Assembly (NCBI GenBank): GCA_001931535.1
Contig: CP016211.1
Location: 12,756,377 to 12,820,376, forward strand
Source: Minicystis rosea
Lineage (GTDB): Bacteria; Myxococcota_A; Polyangia; Polyangiales; Polyangiaceae
Direction: 5' to 3'
DNA: 64,000 nt
Shown: positions 9,283-17,432 of the stretch, piece after piece
Numbering within the stretch: position 1 is the first letter of the stretch
Layout of the letters: the number at the start of each line of letters is the position of its first letter
Translations under genes and position numbers: made by a program
The notes under the pieces: model-generated
Databases searched by the model: none
Seen by the model: the letters and a program-made list of their open reading frames with translations, nothing else
Told to the model about the DNA's origin: nothing

Positions 9283-10926
9283 TTACGGGACCGTGACGTC
9301 GACCACGGCCTGCCAGGTGTCGGGGGTGGAGAGGGCCGGGTCGTCGTGGAAGTCGTAATAGAGGGCGTAGAGCCCGGTGCCGGGCGGGATCGTGGCGGTC
9401 ACGCGCGAGCGATTCGGCCCTGCCGCGCATTGCGGGTTGTCGTCGCTGCAGGCCATCTCCATCCGTGTGACGCCGGAGCGCAGATAGAGGATCGGATCCA
9501 TGAACGCGAGGGGAGGCGCATGAGCACAGGTATCCGCGGTGAAGAGGCCGCCGGGCGACTCCGGGCATTGGACCCACGCAAAGGCCTCTGGGCTCATGAT
9601 GCCACCGCCGCCGCACGTCCCCCCGACGCCGAGGAACTGCCCTTTCCCCCCGACGGTCCAGACCGTCTGCGCGCCGCTGCCGCTCTTCAGCGTCCGCACG
9701 CTCAGGCCCTTGGGCATCTGATCGATGTCCAGCGTGAAGCCCCCTGGACCGCTGAGGTGGACCGTGATCGTCTGCCACCCGGACGCGGCCGTGGTCCAGT
9801 ATCGACCGGCGAAGCCCGGCGTCGTACAGGGGACATTCTCATATCCGGCGCCGAAGCACGTCTGGTCGTCTCCGACCTCCATGTAGATGGTGCCGCCCGG
9901 CGGGAGCTTCTGGGCGAGCGCGTGCACGTAGTTCACCGTGCTCGCTTGGATCTTCACCCTGTAATACAGCGTCTGCCAGGTGTCGGGAGGGATGTAGCCA
10001 AACACCTTGGCGTGGCCGTTTTGCACGGTGATGGTCTGGGCCGTCGCGCATGAGGTGTTGGTGGGCGGCGCGCACCCTTCTTCCGTCTGGTCGTTGCAGT
10101 CGTCGTCGCAGCCATTCCCGCACACCTCGGAGGGTTGGCAGGCGACGCCGCACTCCGAGAGGCACTGCCCGTTCTGGCACGTCCCCTGAGCACAGCCGCC
10201 GCACTGCACCGACCGGGGAAGCCCACAGTTGTCGGTCCCGCTCACGGGGCCGCAGACCTTGCCGAGGTCTGCGCAGAGCTGTGCGTCCGACACCGGCGTG
10301 CAGCCGCAGACGTTGGGGATGCCGCTGCCTTCGCAGGTGTCGTTGCCGGAGCACGTTCCGCAGTCGATGGCGGCGCCGCAGCCGTCGTCGACGGTGCCGC
10401 AGTTCTTTCCTTGTGCTTCGCAGCTCTTGGGCGCGCAGCCGCAGACGTTGGGCACGCCGCTGCCGCCGCAGGTGTCGTTGCCGGAGCACGTTCCGCAGTC
10501 GATGGCGACGCCGCAGCCGTCGTCGATGGTGCCGCAGCTCTTCCCTTGCGCAGCGCAGCTCTTGGGCGCGCAGCCGCAGACGTTGGGCACGCCGCTGCCG
10601 CCGCAGGTGTCGCTACCCGAGCAGGAGCCGCAATCGAGGAGGTCGCCGCAGCCGTCGTCGATGGCGCCGCAATTCTTCCCTTGTGCGGCGCAGCTCGCGG
10701 GTGTGCAGCCGGTGCCGGTGGAGGAGCTGGTTCCGCCGGTGCCTGTGGAGGTGCTGGCTCCGCCGGTGCCGGTCGAGGTGCCGGCGCCGCCGTTCCCGCC
10801 CGTGCCGCAAGACGGGACCTGGTTGCAGGATGTCATGCCGGTCCCACTTGGAGAGCTGGCATCGCTCCCGCAGCCGGCCATTGGCACGACGAGCGCGAGG
10901 ACGAGAGATGCGGCGACGTGTTTCAT
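9283..10926 (-). CDS. Cys-rich repeat lipoprotein with Notch/MopE-like motif
   Basis: A 547-residue secreted lipoprotein. The signal peptide ends in a lipobox, PMAGC, with Cys19. A Thr/Gly/Ser linker (about 41-73) is followed by three 45-residue Cys-rich repeats (74-208), each ending in PNVCG, and a diverged fourth. Near residue 268 comes a CGNGCDDDC motif, a putative metal-binding segment known from MopE-like proteins. The C-terminal 260 residues look like a beta-rich domain with paired Cys. The disulfide-rich build suggests an outer-membrane or surface protein. Function is unknown. Its position between two ligase loci gives no clear hint; it may simply interrupt the repair region. Confidence 0.85.
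   Translation of the reverse strand: MKHVAASLVLALVVPMAGCGSDASSPSGTGMTSCNQVPSCGTGGNGGAGTSTGTGGASTSTGTGGTSSSTGTGCTPASCAAQGKNCGAIDDGCGDLLDCGSCSGSDTCGGSGVPNVCGCAPKSCAAQGKSCGTIDDGCGVAIDCGTCSGNDTCGGSGVPNVCGCAPKSCEAQGKNCGTVDDGCGAAIDCGTCSGNDTCEGSGIPNVCGCTPVSDAQLCADLGKVCGPVSGTDNCGLPRSVQCGGCAQGTCQNGQCLSECGVACQPSEVCGNGCDDDCNDQTEEGCAPPTNTSCATAQTITVQNGHAKVFGYIPPDTWQTLYYRVKIQASTVNYVHALAQKLPPGGTIYMEVGDDQTCFGAGYENVPCTTPGFAGRYWTTAASGWQTITVHLSGPGGFTLDIDQMPKGLSVRTLKSGSGAQTVWTVGGKGQFLGVGGTCGGGGIMSPEAFAWVQCPESPGGLFTADTCAHAPPLAFMDPILYLRSGVTRMEMACSDDNPQCAAGPNRSRVTATIPPGTGLYALYYDFHDDPALSTPDTWQAVVDVTVP
10303..10707 (-). repeat. Three 135-bp coding tandem repeats in the lipoprotein gene
   Basis: Three consecutive 45-codon units (residues 74-118, 119-163, 164-208) are very similar at both protein and DNA level, each with eight Cys at the same positions. 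Units two and three are the closest pair, which suggests recent duplication or gene conversion. A fourth, strongly diverged unit follows. Confidence 0.8.
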
Positions 10927-11174
10927 GAGACCTCCCGAAAAGCCAAGTCGCGAAGAGCAGCCCGCCTAACCCCGTGCGGGCAGCCTGATCAAAGCTGCCC
11001 CGATCGCTGAGCACACGTCAAGACCGCAGTCGCCCTCGAATCGCTCCTCGGGCACCCGGTGCGCGCATGCGGTCGAGCGCCATTCCGAGTCTGAACGTCG
11101 CGCCATTTCGGGCCTCGTTGCGCGCGTCGGTGTCCTTCGTCTTCGCCGTCTGCCCGCGCGTCTCGGTATGCGTT

Positions 11175-11783
11175 TCAGCGCTTCTTGGCGGGCTTCCCGA
11201 TCTCCGCGCAGGTCTTCTCGCGCAGCGGGCCATACGCCTCGGCGTACGGCGCCCACGTCGTCTCGGTGCGCGCCGCGATCTCGATCCACAGCGGCGTTGC
11301 TTCCGTGAAGTCGGCGAGGCGCCCGCGCGTCGCGATCTGACGGGCGAACAGCGGCACGCGCAGCGCGTGGAACAGCTTCTTCTTGGCCGCGTGCGGCTCG
11401 TCCTCGAACGTGCGCGCCGCCTTGGCGAAGTCCGACGCCGAGCGCGCGCTCGCCGAGGCCGCGAGCTTCTCGCGATCGAGCGTGAACGACAGCGGCGGGC
11501 GGCCCTCCTTGAGCCGATGCTCAGCCGGCGCGAAGAGGCATTCGAGGGCGAAGACACTCTGATCGGCGAGCGCCTCACGGAAGCTCCCGAGACCATGCAC
11601 CACGAAGTTCGCGCCCCCGCGGAAGAGCAGATCCTGCTTCGCGCGCGCATCCGTGAGCACGACACAGAAATCCTCGTCCGACGCCGGCCCCGCCGTGCCG
11701 TACACGCGCGATCCACACCGGCAGACGCTGTGGATCTCGGCATCGCTGCGCCGCAGATGACGGAGGACGTCGGCGTAGTCCAT
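11175..11783 (-). CDS. RlaP-like nucleotidyltransferase (polymerase-beta superfamily)
   Basis: A 202-residue protein with the minimal nucleotidyltransferase signature GSRVYG (24-29) followed by SDEDF (35-39), the Gly-Ser and Asp-x-Asp metal site of the polymerase-beta fold. The order GSR-YG-SD-D is that of the YcgL/RlaP group (PF10127-like), which is often encoded beside RNA ligases and was proposed to act in RNA repair. The following helical region, with LECLFAP near residue 90, fits that family. Here an Rnl2-like ligase gene lies 100 bp upstream on the same strand, which supports a link. The enzyme may add or exchange nucleotides on damaged ends; that is inference. ATG at 11783 begins the domain directly. 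Confidence 0.75.
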   Translation of the reverse strand: MDYADVLRHLRRSDAEIHSVCRCGSRVYGTAGPASDEDFCVVLTDARAKQDLLFRGGANFVVHGLGSFREALADQSVFALECLFAPAEHRLKEGRPPLSFTLDREKLAASASARSASDFAKAARTFEDEPHAAKKKLFHALRVPLFARQIATRGRLADFTEATPLWIEIAARTETTWAPYAEAYGPLREKTCAEIGKPAKKR

Positions 11784-11883
11784 GGCGGCGACAGGGTAGC
11801 TTCGCGGGCGCGCTCGGCCAGCGACGGTTGCCTGCGCGATCGCGCCGCGCCGCCGGGGTCGCAGGGACGCGCGATGCGCTCGC

Positions 11884-12972
11884 CTACGGAGGCGTCACGT
11901 CGAGGTGGATCTCGATGAGCGCGCGCGCCTCCGTCTCGATGTGACGGCGGAGCGCCTGCGCATCGCGGGGCGCGAGGCTCTGGAGGAGCGCCGGTGCGCG
12001 CGTGGACAGCTCGGCGTCGATGTCCTCGAGGAGCAGCGACAGGACCTCGCCCGCCCGCTTCGTGTCGCCCGGCCGCACGCGTCCCACCTTGGAGACCGCG
12101 GCGGCGAGGCGCGTGCCGGTGAGCAGCGCGGAGGTCTCGTCGCGGAGCCACGAGAGCGCGCCTGCCGACGCACCCGGTGCGGGCGCGGGCGACGCGACCC
12201 ACTTCGTGGCGCCGTGGTAGCGCGCGTCCTCGGCGAACTCCGGGATCTTGCGCTTGATGACGGGCCGAATCGATCCTTCGGTTCGCGGCACCGACACGGA
12301 TCGCGCCGGCTTCAGCACCAAGCCCTCGGCCTTGTTTCCCGCGGGCAGGGGAGGCAGCCCGAGCGCCGCGGGGATGGTGCTCTCGAAGCCGAGCGGCACC
12401 TGGATCAGCTCCTCGTAGCTCCCCCGCGCGAACGGCTTCGCGTGAAAGATCCCCGCCCCCGCGAAGACGCGCGCGGCCTCGTCGTGATCGACGTAGGCGC
12501 GCTCGTTCTTTCCGCGATGCATCACCCCGAGATCGAACGCGCAGAATTCGATCTTGGGGCTGTACCAGCACCCCGTCTGCACGGCCTGCACCTCGGGCTC
12601 GGCCCGCACCTTGGGATGCGGATAGCGCCCGCCGAAGAGCTCGCCGTAGACGAAGACGAACGCCACGCGCGCGTCGCGCTCGATGACGCCAGCGGCCGCG
12701 CGGATCACCTGCGGCGCGATCCGGCGGAGCAACGCCCGGTGACCGAAGAAGTCCTCGTCGGGCGCGAGGTACGCCTTGCGCCGCGCCGCGCGGACCTCCA
12801 CCCCGTCGCTCACGAGGCAGAAGTTGGCGCCGTGGATCTTCTCCGTCGCGATCCACGGGACGTTGCGGAGCGCGCGGTACGCGGCCTCGTCGTCGCCGAG
12901 CCAGCCCTCGAGGGTCTCGGCGATCTTCTCGTACGGCACGAACGGCCAAGCGGTCGGCGACGCAGGAGGCAT
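11884..12972 (-). CDS. Rnl2-like RNA ligase
   Basis: A 362-residue RNA ligase. Motif I is EKIHGANF with active Lys45, the same KxHGxNF form as phage T4 Rnl2 and kinetoplastid editing ligases. Motif IIIa is YGELFGG, motif IV is EGLVLKP, and motif V is KRKIPEF. A helical C-terminal domain follows. Rnl2 enzymes seal 3'-OH/5'-PO4 nicks in duplex RNA. ATG at 12972 is chosen: the frame stays open to an ATG at 13053, but those 27 extra codons use A/T-ending codons unlike the rest of the gene and contain a small hairpin. The upstream cold-shock-like gene ends 120 bp before this start on the same strand, and the RlaP-like gene follows, so the three may be one transcript. Confidence 0.87.
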   Translation of the reverse strand: MPPASPTAWPFVPYEKIAETLEGWLGDDEAAYRALRNVPWIATEKIHGANFCLVSDGVEVRAARRKAYLAPDEDFFGHRALLRRIAPQVIRAAAGVIERDARVAFVFVYGELFGGRYPHPKVRAEPEVQAVQTGCWYSPKIEFCAFDLGVMHRGKNERAYVDHDEAARVFAGAGIFHAKPFARGSYEELIQVPLGFESTIPAALGLPPLPAGNKAEGLVLKPARSVSVPRTEGSIRPVIKRKIPEFAEDARYHGATKWVASPAPAPGASAGALSWLRDETSALLTGTRLAAAVSKVGRVRPGDTKRAGEVLSLLLEDIDAELSTRAPALLQSLAPRDAQALRRHIETEARALIEIHLDVTPP

Positions 12973-13092
12973 GGCGAAGGGGCGGAAGATAGCAGCGCGC
13001 CCCCGCCCGTCGATCCGATCGATGTTCCTCGTGCAAGGAACGCCTATCGGCATGCTCCTTTGCGTGACGTGTTCGCGCGCGGGCCGATGGCG

Positions 13093-13818
13093 TCAGGACG
13101 CGATCGGCGAGCAGAAGCGCAGCGGGCCAGCGACGAGCCGCTCGCGGATCAACACCACGCCGATCCCCGTCGCCGACGACGAGAAGAGGTGCGCCCGCTC
13201 CGCGCGCCCCGCGGCCGCGAGGGCGATGTCGATGGCCTTCGCGACGTTCCAGTAGTCGCCGAGGTCTTCGAGATCCTCGTCCGGCACGGCGATGCCGAAG
13301 CGCGCGACGACCGCGGCGATCTCCTGTTGGGCCGTGCGCTCCTCTTCCCCTTCGACGGCGTGGCTCTCGTTGAAGATGATGACGCCGTCGCGCGCCGCGT
13401 GCTCGTTGGCGCCGACGCCGACGACCTCGCCGTGGCTGTACGTGCCAAACAGCAGCTCCAGCACCTCGGCCTCGGTGATCGTCTCGCCCTCGTTCAGCGC
13501 CGAGACGTCGAGGCCGCTCTCGCGGAGGTGCGCGCGCACGGACGCCGTCGGGAGGGGCACGGTCTCCAGGCGCGGATCGGGCTTCATCTGGCGCTTCGCC
13601 ACGGGCTCGCCGAACGGGATCACCGTCACCGCCTTGGGCACGCCCTTGTATCCCGGCGCCGTCCCGCGCACCTCGACGCGCGTCCCGACCCCGAAGCCCT
13701 CGACGTACGCCGTCACCGCGTTGCCGCCGAACCGCACGCGGCCACCTTCGTCGAGCTCGATCCAACCGAGCCCATCGGTGCTGTTGAATTCGACGATGAC
13801 CCCGAGCTTGCCGTTCAT
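13093..13818 (-). CDS. Cold-shock/OB-fold-like N-terminal domain protein
   Basis: A 241-residue soluble protein. The first 60 residues (KLGVIVEFNSTDGLGWIEL, then a GFGVGTRVEV stretch) resemble a cold-shock domain: beta strands with a Gly-x-Ile/Val-x-x-Phe pattern that could bind single-stranded nucleic acid, although the RNP motifs are not canonical. The rest is an acidic helical region of no known family. A strong ribosome site, GAGGAGG eight bases before ATG, fixes the start at 13818. It lies directly upstream of the Rnl2-like ligase gene on the same strand and could supply RNA to it; this is inference. Domain assignment is by eye. Confidence 0.6.
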   Translation of the reverse strand: MNGKLGVIVEFNSTDGLGWIELDEGGRVRFGGNAVTAYVEGFGVGTRVEVRGTAPGYKGVPKAVTVIPFGEPVAKRQMKPDPRLETVPLPTASVRAHLRESGLDVSALNEGETITEAEVLELLFGTYSHGEVVGVGANEHAARDGVIIFNESHAVEGEEERTAQQEIAAVVARFGIAVPDEDLEDLGDYWNVAKAIDIALAAAGRAERAHLFSSSATGIGVVLIRERLVAGPLRFCSPIAS

Positions 13819-13869
13819 GAGAGAAACCTCCTCGTGCGTCGCGCGTCCGTCACTGCGCCCATCGCGTCC

Positions 13870-14145
13870 TCAACCGGCGCGCCCGAACCGCTTCGCCGAT
13901 CGCATCTTGAGCTTCTGGATCTCGGCCTCGCGCGTCTTCGGCGGCGCGCTCGTCTCCAGCGTGGCGATGAGCGCGCGCGTCGCCCGCGTGATGTCCTCCA
14001 CCGCCTGATCGAAGCACGCCTGGTTCTGCGCCGACGGCTTGCGCGTCCCGCTCACCTTGCGCACGTACTGCAACGCTGCAGCGCGGATCTCGTCCTCGGT
14101 GGCCGGCGGCGTGAAGTTGAAGAGGAGGCGAATGTTGCGGCACAT
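13870..14145 (-). CDS. DUF2277 family protein
   Basis: A 91-residue protein matching DUF2277 throughout: it opens with MCRNIRLLFNF, then PPATEDEIRAAALQYVRKVSG, an NQACFDQAV helix, and a Lys/Arg-rich end. The family is small, soluble, widespread in actinobacteria and myxobacteria, and has no known function. Residues 2-3 (Cys-Arg) and the Asn-Phe turn are conserved features. It lies 51 bp upstream of the cold-shock-like gene on the same strand and may be cotranscribed with it. No clear ribosome site precedes the ATG. Confidence 0.88.
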   Translation of the reverse strand: MCRNIRLLFNFTPPATEDEIRAAALQYVRKVSGTRKPSAQNQACFDQAVEDITRATRALIATLETSAPPKTREAEIQKLKMRSAKRFGRAG

Positions 14146-14211
14146 GCGAGGAGGTTAGCGGAGCGCCGCGACGGATCGACGGCCTTCCTCTCCTCCCGGC
14201 AGCGCGCTCAG

Positions 14212-15180
14212 TCAGGTCGGCGGCTTGAGCGGCGCGCAGGTGGAGACGCCCGCGCCGATGATGGAGAAGCCCACGTCGGCCACGTACGTCGCATCGACGG
14301 CCTGCGTCGTGGGATTGTAGTGGATGACACTGCTGTTGCCGGTCGCGTTCGTCCCCGGCGCGGCATAGAGGTAGAAGTCGCCGCCCCAGAACGTGAAGGC
14401 CCAGGAGCTCGGGGGCGTCACGCCGGTGAGCTCGTGGTTCGACAGCACGGCGGCGGAGCTCTTGTCGATCTCGGCCACGCGCACGTACGGGAACGTCGTG
14501 AAGTAGCCGAAGAGCCGCGCGTCGCCCGTGCCGGTCAGCTCCGCGCTCTGGCCCGAGAGGGTTCCGTCGTTGGAGAAGGTGCCGATCTTCACGAGCTGCT
14601 TCGAGCCCATGTCGATCCGGCCGAGGCCGGTGCCGCCGATACCGTCGACGTAGAGCGTCTCCTTGGTGCTCCCCGGGCTGTCGGTCGCGAAGCCCATCCC
14701 GATCTGCTGGAACCCGGACGGCAGCGAGACGGCGAGCTGGCAGCCGCTCTTGGTCTTGAGATCGAAGGTGTAGATCCCGCCGATGTAATTGAGCCAGGCG
14801 ACGAGGTTGCGATCGATCGCCATGGAGTTCGGCGACCCGACCGCCGCGCAGTCGGGCTGGGCGATGGGCGTGAACTTCTTGGTCGGCGGATCGAAGCTGT
14901 AGATCTGGTTCTCGTCCGAGAACACGTACACGAGCTGCGAGGCCGCGTCGCAGCCCCCCGTGTTATTCCCGCCGCCGCTGCCCGAGAGGAAGCCGCCGCC
15001 GAGCCCGAGCTCGCCGCCCGTCCCGCTCGCGGTCGTGGTGCCCGCCCCTCCGAGGCCCGCGCTCCCGGAGCTCACGCTCGCGGAGCCGCCGCCCCCCGTC
15101 GAATCGTTGGTGTTCTTCGCCGCGCTGCACCCGAGGACGACAGCGACGGCGACCAGCGATGAGAGCGTGACGGCGCGCAT
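14212..15180 (-). CDS. Secreted lipoprotein, beta-propeller-like
   Basis: A 322-residue lipoprotein. ATG at 15180 opens a typical signal peptide with lipobox VVLGC (Cys18); the open frame extends upstream but that part is Arg-rich and lacks a signal. After a Gly/Ser/Thr linker (about 22-78) the body has repeated strand-like blocks such as YSFDPPTKKFTPI, YTFDLKTKSGCQL and YVDGIGGTGLGRID, spaced like blades of a beta propeller. An AGGAG sequence lies 14 bases before the start. Function is unknown; probably attached to the outer membrane. Confidence 0.75.
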   Translation of the reverse strand: MRAVTLSSLVAVAVVLGCSAAKNTNDSTGGGGSASVSSGSAGLGGAGTTTASGTGGELGLGGGFLSGSGGGNNTGGCDAASQLVYVFSDENQIYSFDPPTKKFTPIAQPDCAAVGSPNSMAIDRNLVAWLNYIGGIYTFDLKTKSGCQLAVSLPSGFQQIGMGFATDSPGSTKETLYVDGIGGTGLGRIDMGSKQLVKIGTFSNDGTLSGQSAELTGTGDARLFGYFTTFPYVRVAEIDKSSAAVLSNHELTGVTPPSSWAFTFWGGDFYLYAAPGTNATGNSSVIHYNPTTQAVDATYVADVGFSIIGAGVSTCAPLKPPT

Positions 15181-15382
15181 GCCGACCAGGGTACTCCTTT
15201 CCACGCGGCGCCGTGAGCCCGGGTCGCGCCCCACAGCGCGATCCGCTCTGCCGGCATCACGTCGAGGTGCACCTCGCCGAGCGCGCGGGCCTGCGCAGGG
15301 TGGGTGAGGCTTTCAGGAGCGCCGGCGCGGCGTCGATGTCCCGAGGCGTGATGACGCGACGCCGCTCTCTTCGATGATTGCT

Positions 15383-16363
15383 TCAGGGCGCCTGGATGGC
15401 CTTCACGACGTTCCCATCGTCTTCTTCGCCGCGTTGGAGCGGCACGGCGAGGCGCAGCATGTACTCGACCTCGAACGCCTTGCCGCGGAAGGTGCCCGCG
15501 ACGGCGGCGTCGAGATGCCGTTCGAGGCAGGCGAGCAACGACGCGCGCGCGACGGTGGACGCGTGGACGCGCACGCTCGCGGCCTCACCCTCGCGTTTCC
15601 GCGCGCGAATCCGGATGGCGGCGCTCTCCTTGTTCCGCGCCACGTAGGCGCGAAGGCACGCGGGGTGTTGCTTCAGCTCGGCGAGCATGAAGGCTTCGAG
15701 CGCGCTCCCGAGGCCACCGGTTTCCGCGATGACGTTGCCCTCGAGGCTGTAGGCGCGCACCTTCTTGGGCGCCTGCGGCTCGCCGCGCTCGCGCAGGACG
15801 AAGGTGACCTCCGTGAGGACGGGCTCTCCTCCGGAGACGTCGAACGTCGCGCGGTGCGGGTGCCCCTCGAAATCGAAGCGCGCCGTCACCTCGGGCGCGG
15901 AGGCAGCGTCGATCTGGACCTTGCTCGCGTCGGAGAGCGGCGCTTCGCAGACGCGGAGCCGCACGAGGTCGCCCGGTTGCTCGACGAGGAGCCCGCCGAG
16001 CAGGACGTTCTCACCTTCGCCCTCGATTCGCTCGCTGCCATGGAGGGGGAAGCGCACGTGGGCGCGCAGCCACGCTTCATCCTTGGCAGCGTGCCGGCGG
16101 CACAGCTCCGCGAAGAACGCTCGCACACCGCCCGCATCGCGCACCTGGAGCGGCGGCGCTGGCACCGGTGCCGCGGGCGCAGCCGTCGGCTCGACCTTGG
16201 CCGTGGCCGCCGGCTCGTCTTTGGTCGTCGCCGTCGCGCTCACCTCGGGCGCGGGCGGCGACACGGACGCCGACATGCTCGGCCCGCAGCCCCATGCGCC
16301 CGCGCCGACGAACAAGATCGAAGCCCAACGCCGCCCGGACGAGAGGGGGCCATACGCATTCAT
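15383..16363 (-). CDS. Lipoprotein with AgmX/PglI-like C-terminal region
   Basis: A 326-residue lipoprotein. ATG at 16363 gives a signal peptide with lipobox GAWGC (Cys26); upstream codons in the same frame are Arg-rich and are not included. An Ala/Pro/Thr linker leads to a central alpha/beta domain (about 80-215). The last 80 residues (a helix with two Cys, then a RIRARKREGEAASVRVHAS strand and a final FEVEYMLRLAVPL strand) have the look of the AgmX/PglI C-terminal domain found in myxobacterial envelope proteins; this match is tentative. It is 184 bp downstream of the MNT-HEPN gene on the same strand. Confidence 0.7.
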   Translation of the reverse strand: MNAYGPLSSGRRWASILFVGAGAWGCGPSMSASVSPPAPEVSATATTKDEPAATAKVEPTAAPAAPVPAPPLQVRDAGGVRAFFAELCRRHAAKDEAWLRAHVRFPLHGSERIEGEGENVLLGGLLVEQPGDLVRLRVCEAPLSDASKVQIDAASAPEVTARFDFEGHPHRATFDVSGGEPVLTEVTFVLRERGEPQAPKKVRAYSLEGNVIAETGGLGSALEAFMLAELKQHPACLRAYVARNKESAAIRIRARKREGEAASVRVHASTVARASLLACLERHLDAAVAGTFRGKAFEVEYMLRLAVPLQRGEEDDGNVVKAIQAP

Positions 16364-16547
16364 CCGCCGGAAATCGCAGGCAAAATGGCAGGACGCAACG
16401 CGGAAGCACCTTTGCGGCGCAACCTGCGCGTTGCTCGACCCACGTCTCGGGATTCGCCGTCGGCGCCTCGACGGGGTGAAGCTCTCCACCTGGCGCCGCT
16501 GGACGAGCGCCCCCGGACCTTCTCCATGCACGTGCGACGTGCTCCGG

Positions 16548-17393
16548 CTACGCCAGGCTCTCGATCTTCTCGCGGCAGGCCTTCTCCACCCTGCCGGCGA
16601 GATCCCGCACCCGCTCGCCGAGGGCGTTCAGCTCCTCTGCGCTGATCTTGTAGCTCTTGCTGTAGCGCGACTCGATGTACGCCCGCTTGAGCAGCTTGAA
16701 GAGGTGATCGTCCTCCTTCGTCGCGCGTGGGAAAGGGACGGCGAGCAGCGGGTGGAGCGGCGCGACGAGATCGCCGAGCTTCTCCAGATCGTGGAGCAGT
16801 GGCTTCGTGCCGGTGAAGACGAGCAGCGCGGCCGAGAGGTAGCGCTCGGCGGCCTGGTGGAGTTGGAAGGCGGCGATGTTGTGGCTCTTGCGGCCGACGT
16901 AGAACTCGTAACCGACGAAGAGCTCGCCCGCGGTGGTGAACCAGTGATCGAAATACTCCTGCGCGAGCGCTCGGTGCTCTTCGGGCGTCGCGGCCTTCGG
17001 CCGGGCCAGCGCGAAGCTCTTCTTGTCGTAGAGCACGACGCCCTGCTGCCAGACCTCGACCCAGAAGAACTGCGCGCGCCGGATCTCCTGGTTCACGAAG
17101 CGGAAGTCGTGGACGATCACCTGCGCGAACGACGGCGCCGCGAGTGGCTGGATGGCGTCCGAGACGCGCTTCCAGAGCACGTGATCCTCGACGGCCTCTG
17201 GGGAGTCGACGACGACGAGCAGATCGAAGTCGCTCTTGTAGCCGGTGGCCGGATCGCTCACCCAGTTGCCGCGGGCGTGGCTGCCGAAGAGCACGATCAT
17301 CCCGGCGGCGGGCGCCTCGGCCCGGATCTTCGCGGCCATCGCGGCGATCTGGGCGCGCTTGTGCTCCGGCAGGTGATCGAGCGACGTCTTCAT
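16548..17393 (-). CDS. Fused MNT nucleotidyltransferase-HEPN protein
   Basis: A 281-residue protein with two domains. Residues about 30-130 are a minimal nucleotidyltransferase: FGSHARG, then after an insert SDFDLLV, giving the Gly-Ser and Asp-x-Asp active site. Residues about 150-281 are a HEPN domain, shown by FQLHQAAERYL, a long helix, then LLHDLEKLG. Separate MNT and HEPN genes form a common toxin-antitoxin pair in which MNT modifies and silences the HEPN ribonuclease; fused forms also exist and their role is less clear. The classical R-x4-6-H ribonuclease motif is not obvious here. The gene starts 40 bp from the ordered palindrome array at 17433-17860, which occupies its upstream region. 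Confidence 0.85.
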   Translation of the reverse strand: MKTSLDHLPEHKRAQIAAMAAKIRAEAPAAGMIVLFGSHARGNWVSDPATGYKSDFDLLVVVDSPEAVEDHVLWKRVSDAIQPLAAPSFAQVIVHDFRFVNQEIRRAQFFWVEVWQQGVVLYDKKSFALARPKAATPEEHRALAQEYFDHWFTTAGELFVGYEFYVGRKSHNIAAFQLHQAAERYLSAALLVFTGTKPLLHDLEKLGDLVAPLHPLLAVPFPRATKEDDHLFKLLKRAYIESRYSKSYKISAEELNALGERVRDLAGRVEKACREKIESLA

Positions 17394-17432
17394 CCGGCCT
17401 CGGCGAGCACGCTACCACACGGGCTCCGTGTC

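Noticed and set aside
12973..13053. N-terminal extension of the Rnl2-like ligase
   Set aside because: Codons end in A/T far more than in the rest of the gene, and the AAGGAG before ATG at 13053 is only one base away, too near to act as a ribosome site.
11905..15162. Open frame of 1085 codons on the plus strand
   Set aside because: It crosses four well-supported minus-strand genes (Rnl2-like, cold-shock-like, DUF2277, lipoprotein) and has Arg/His-rich composition typical of shadow frames.
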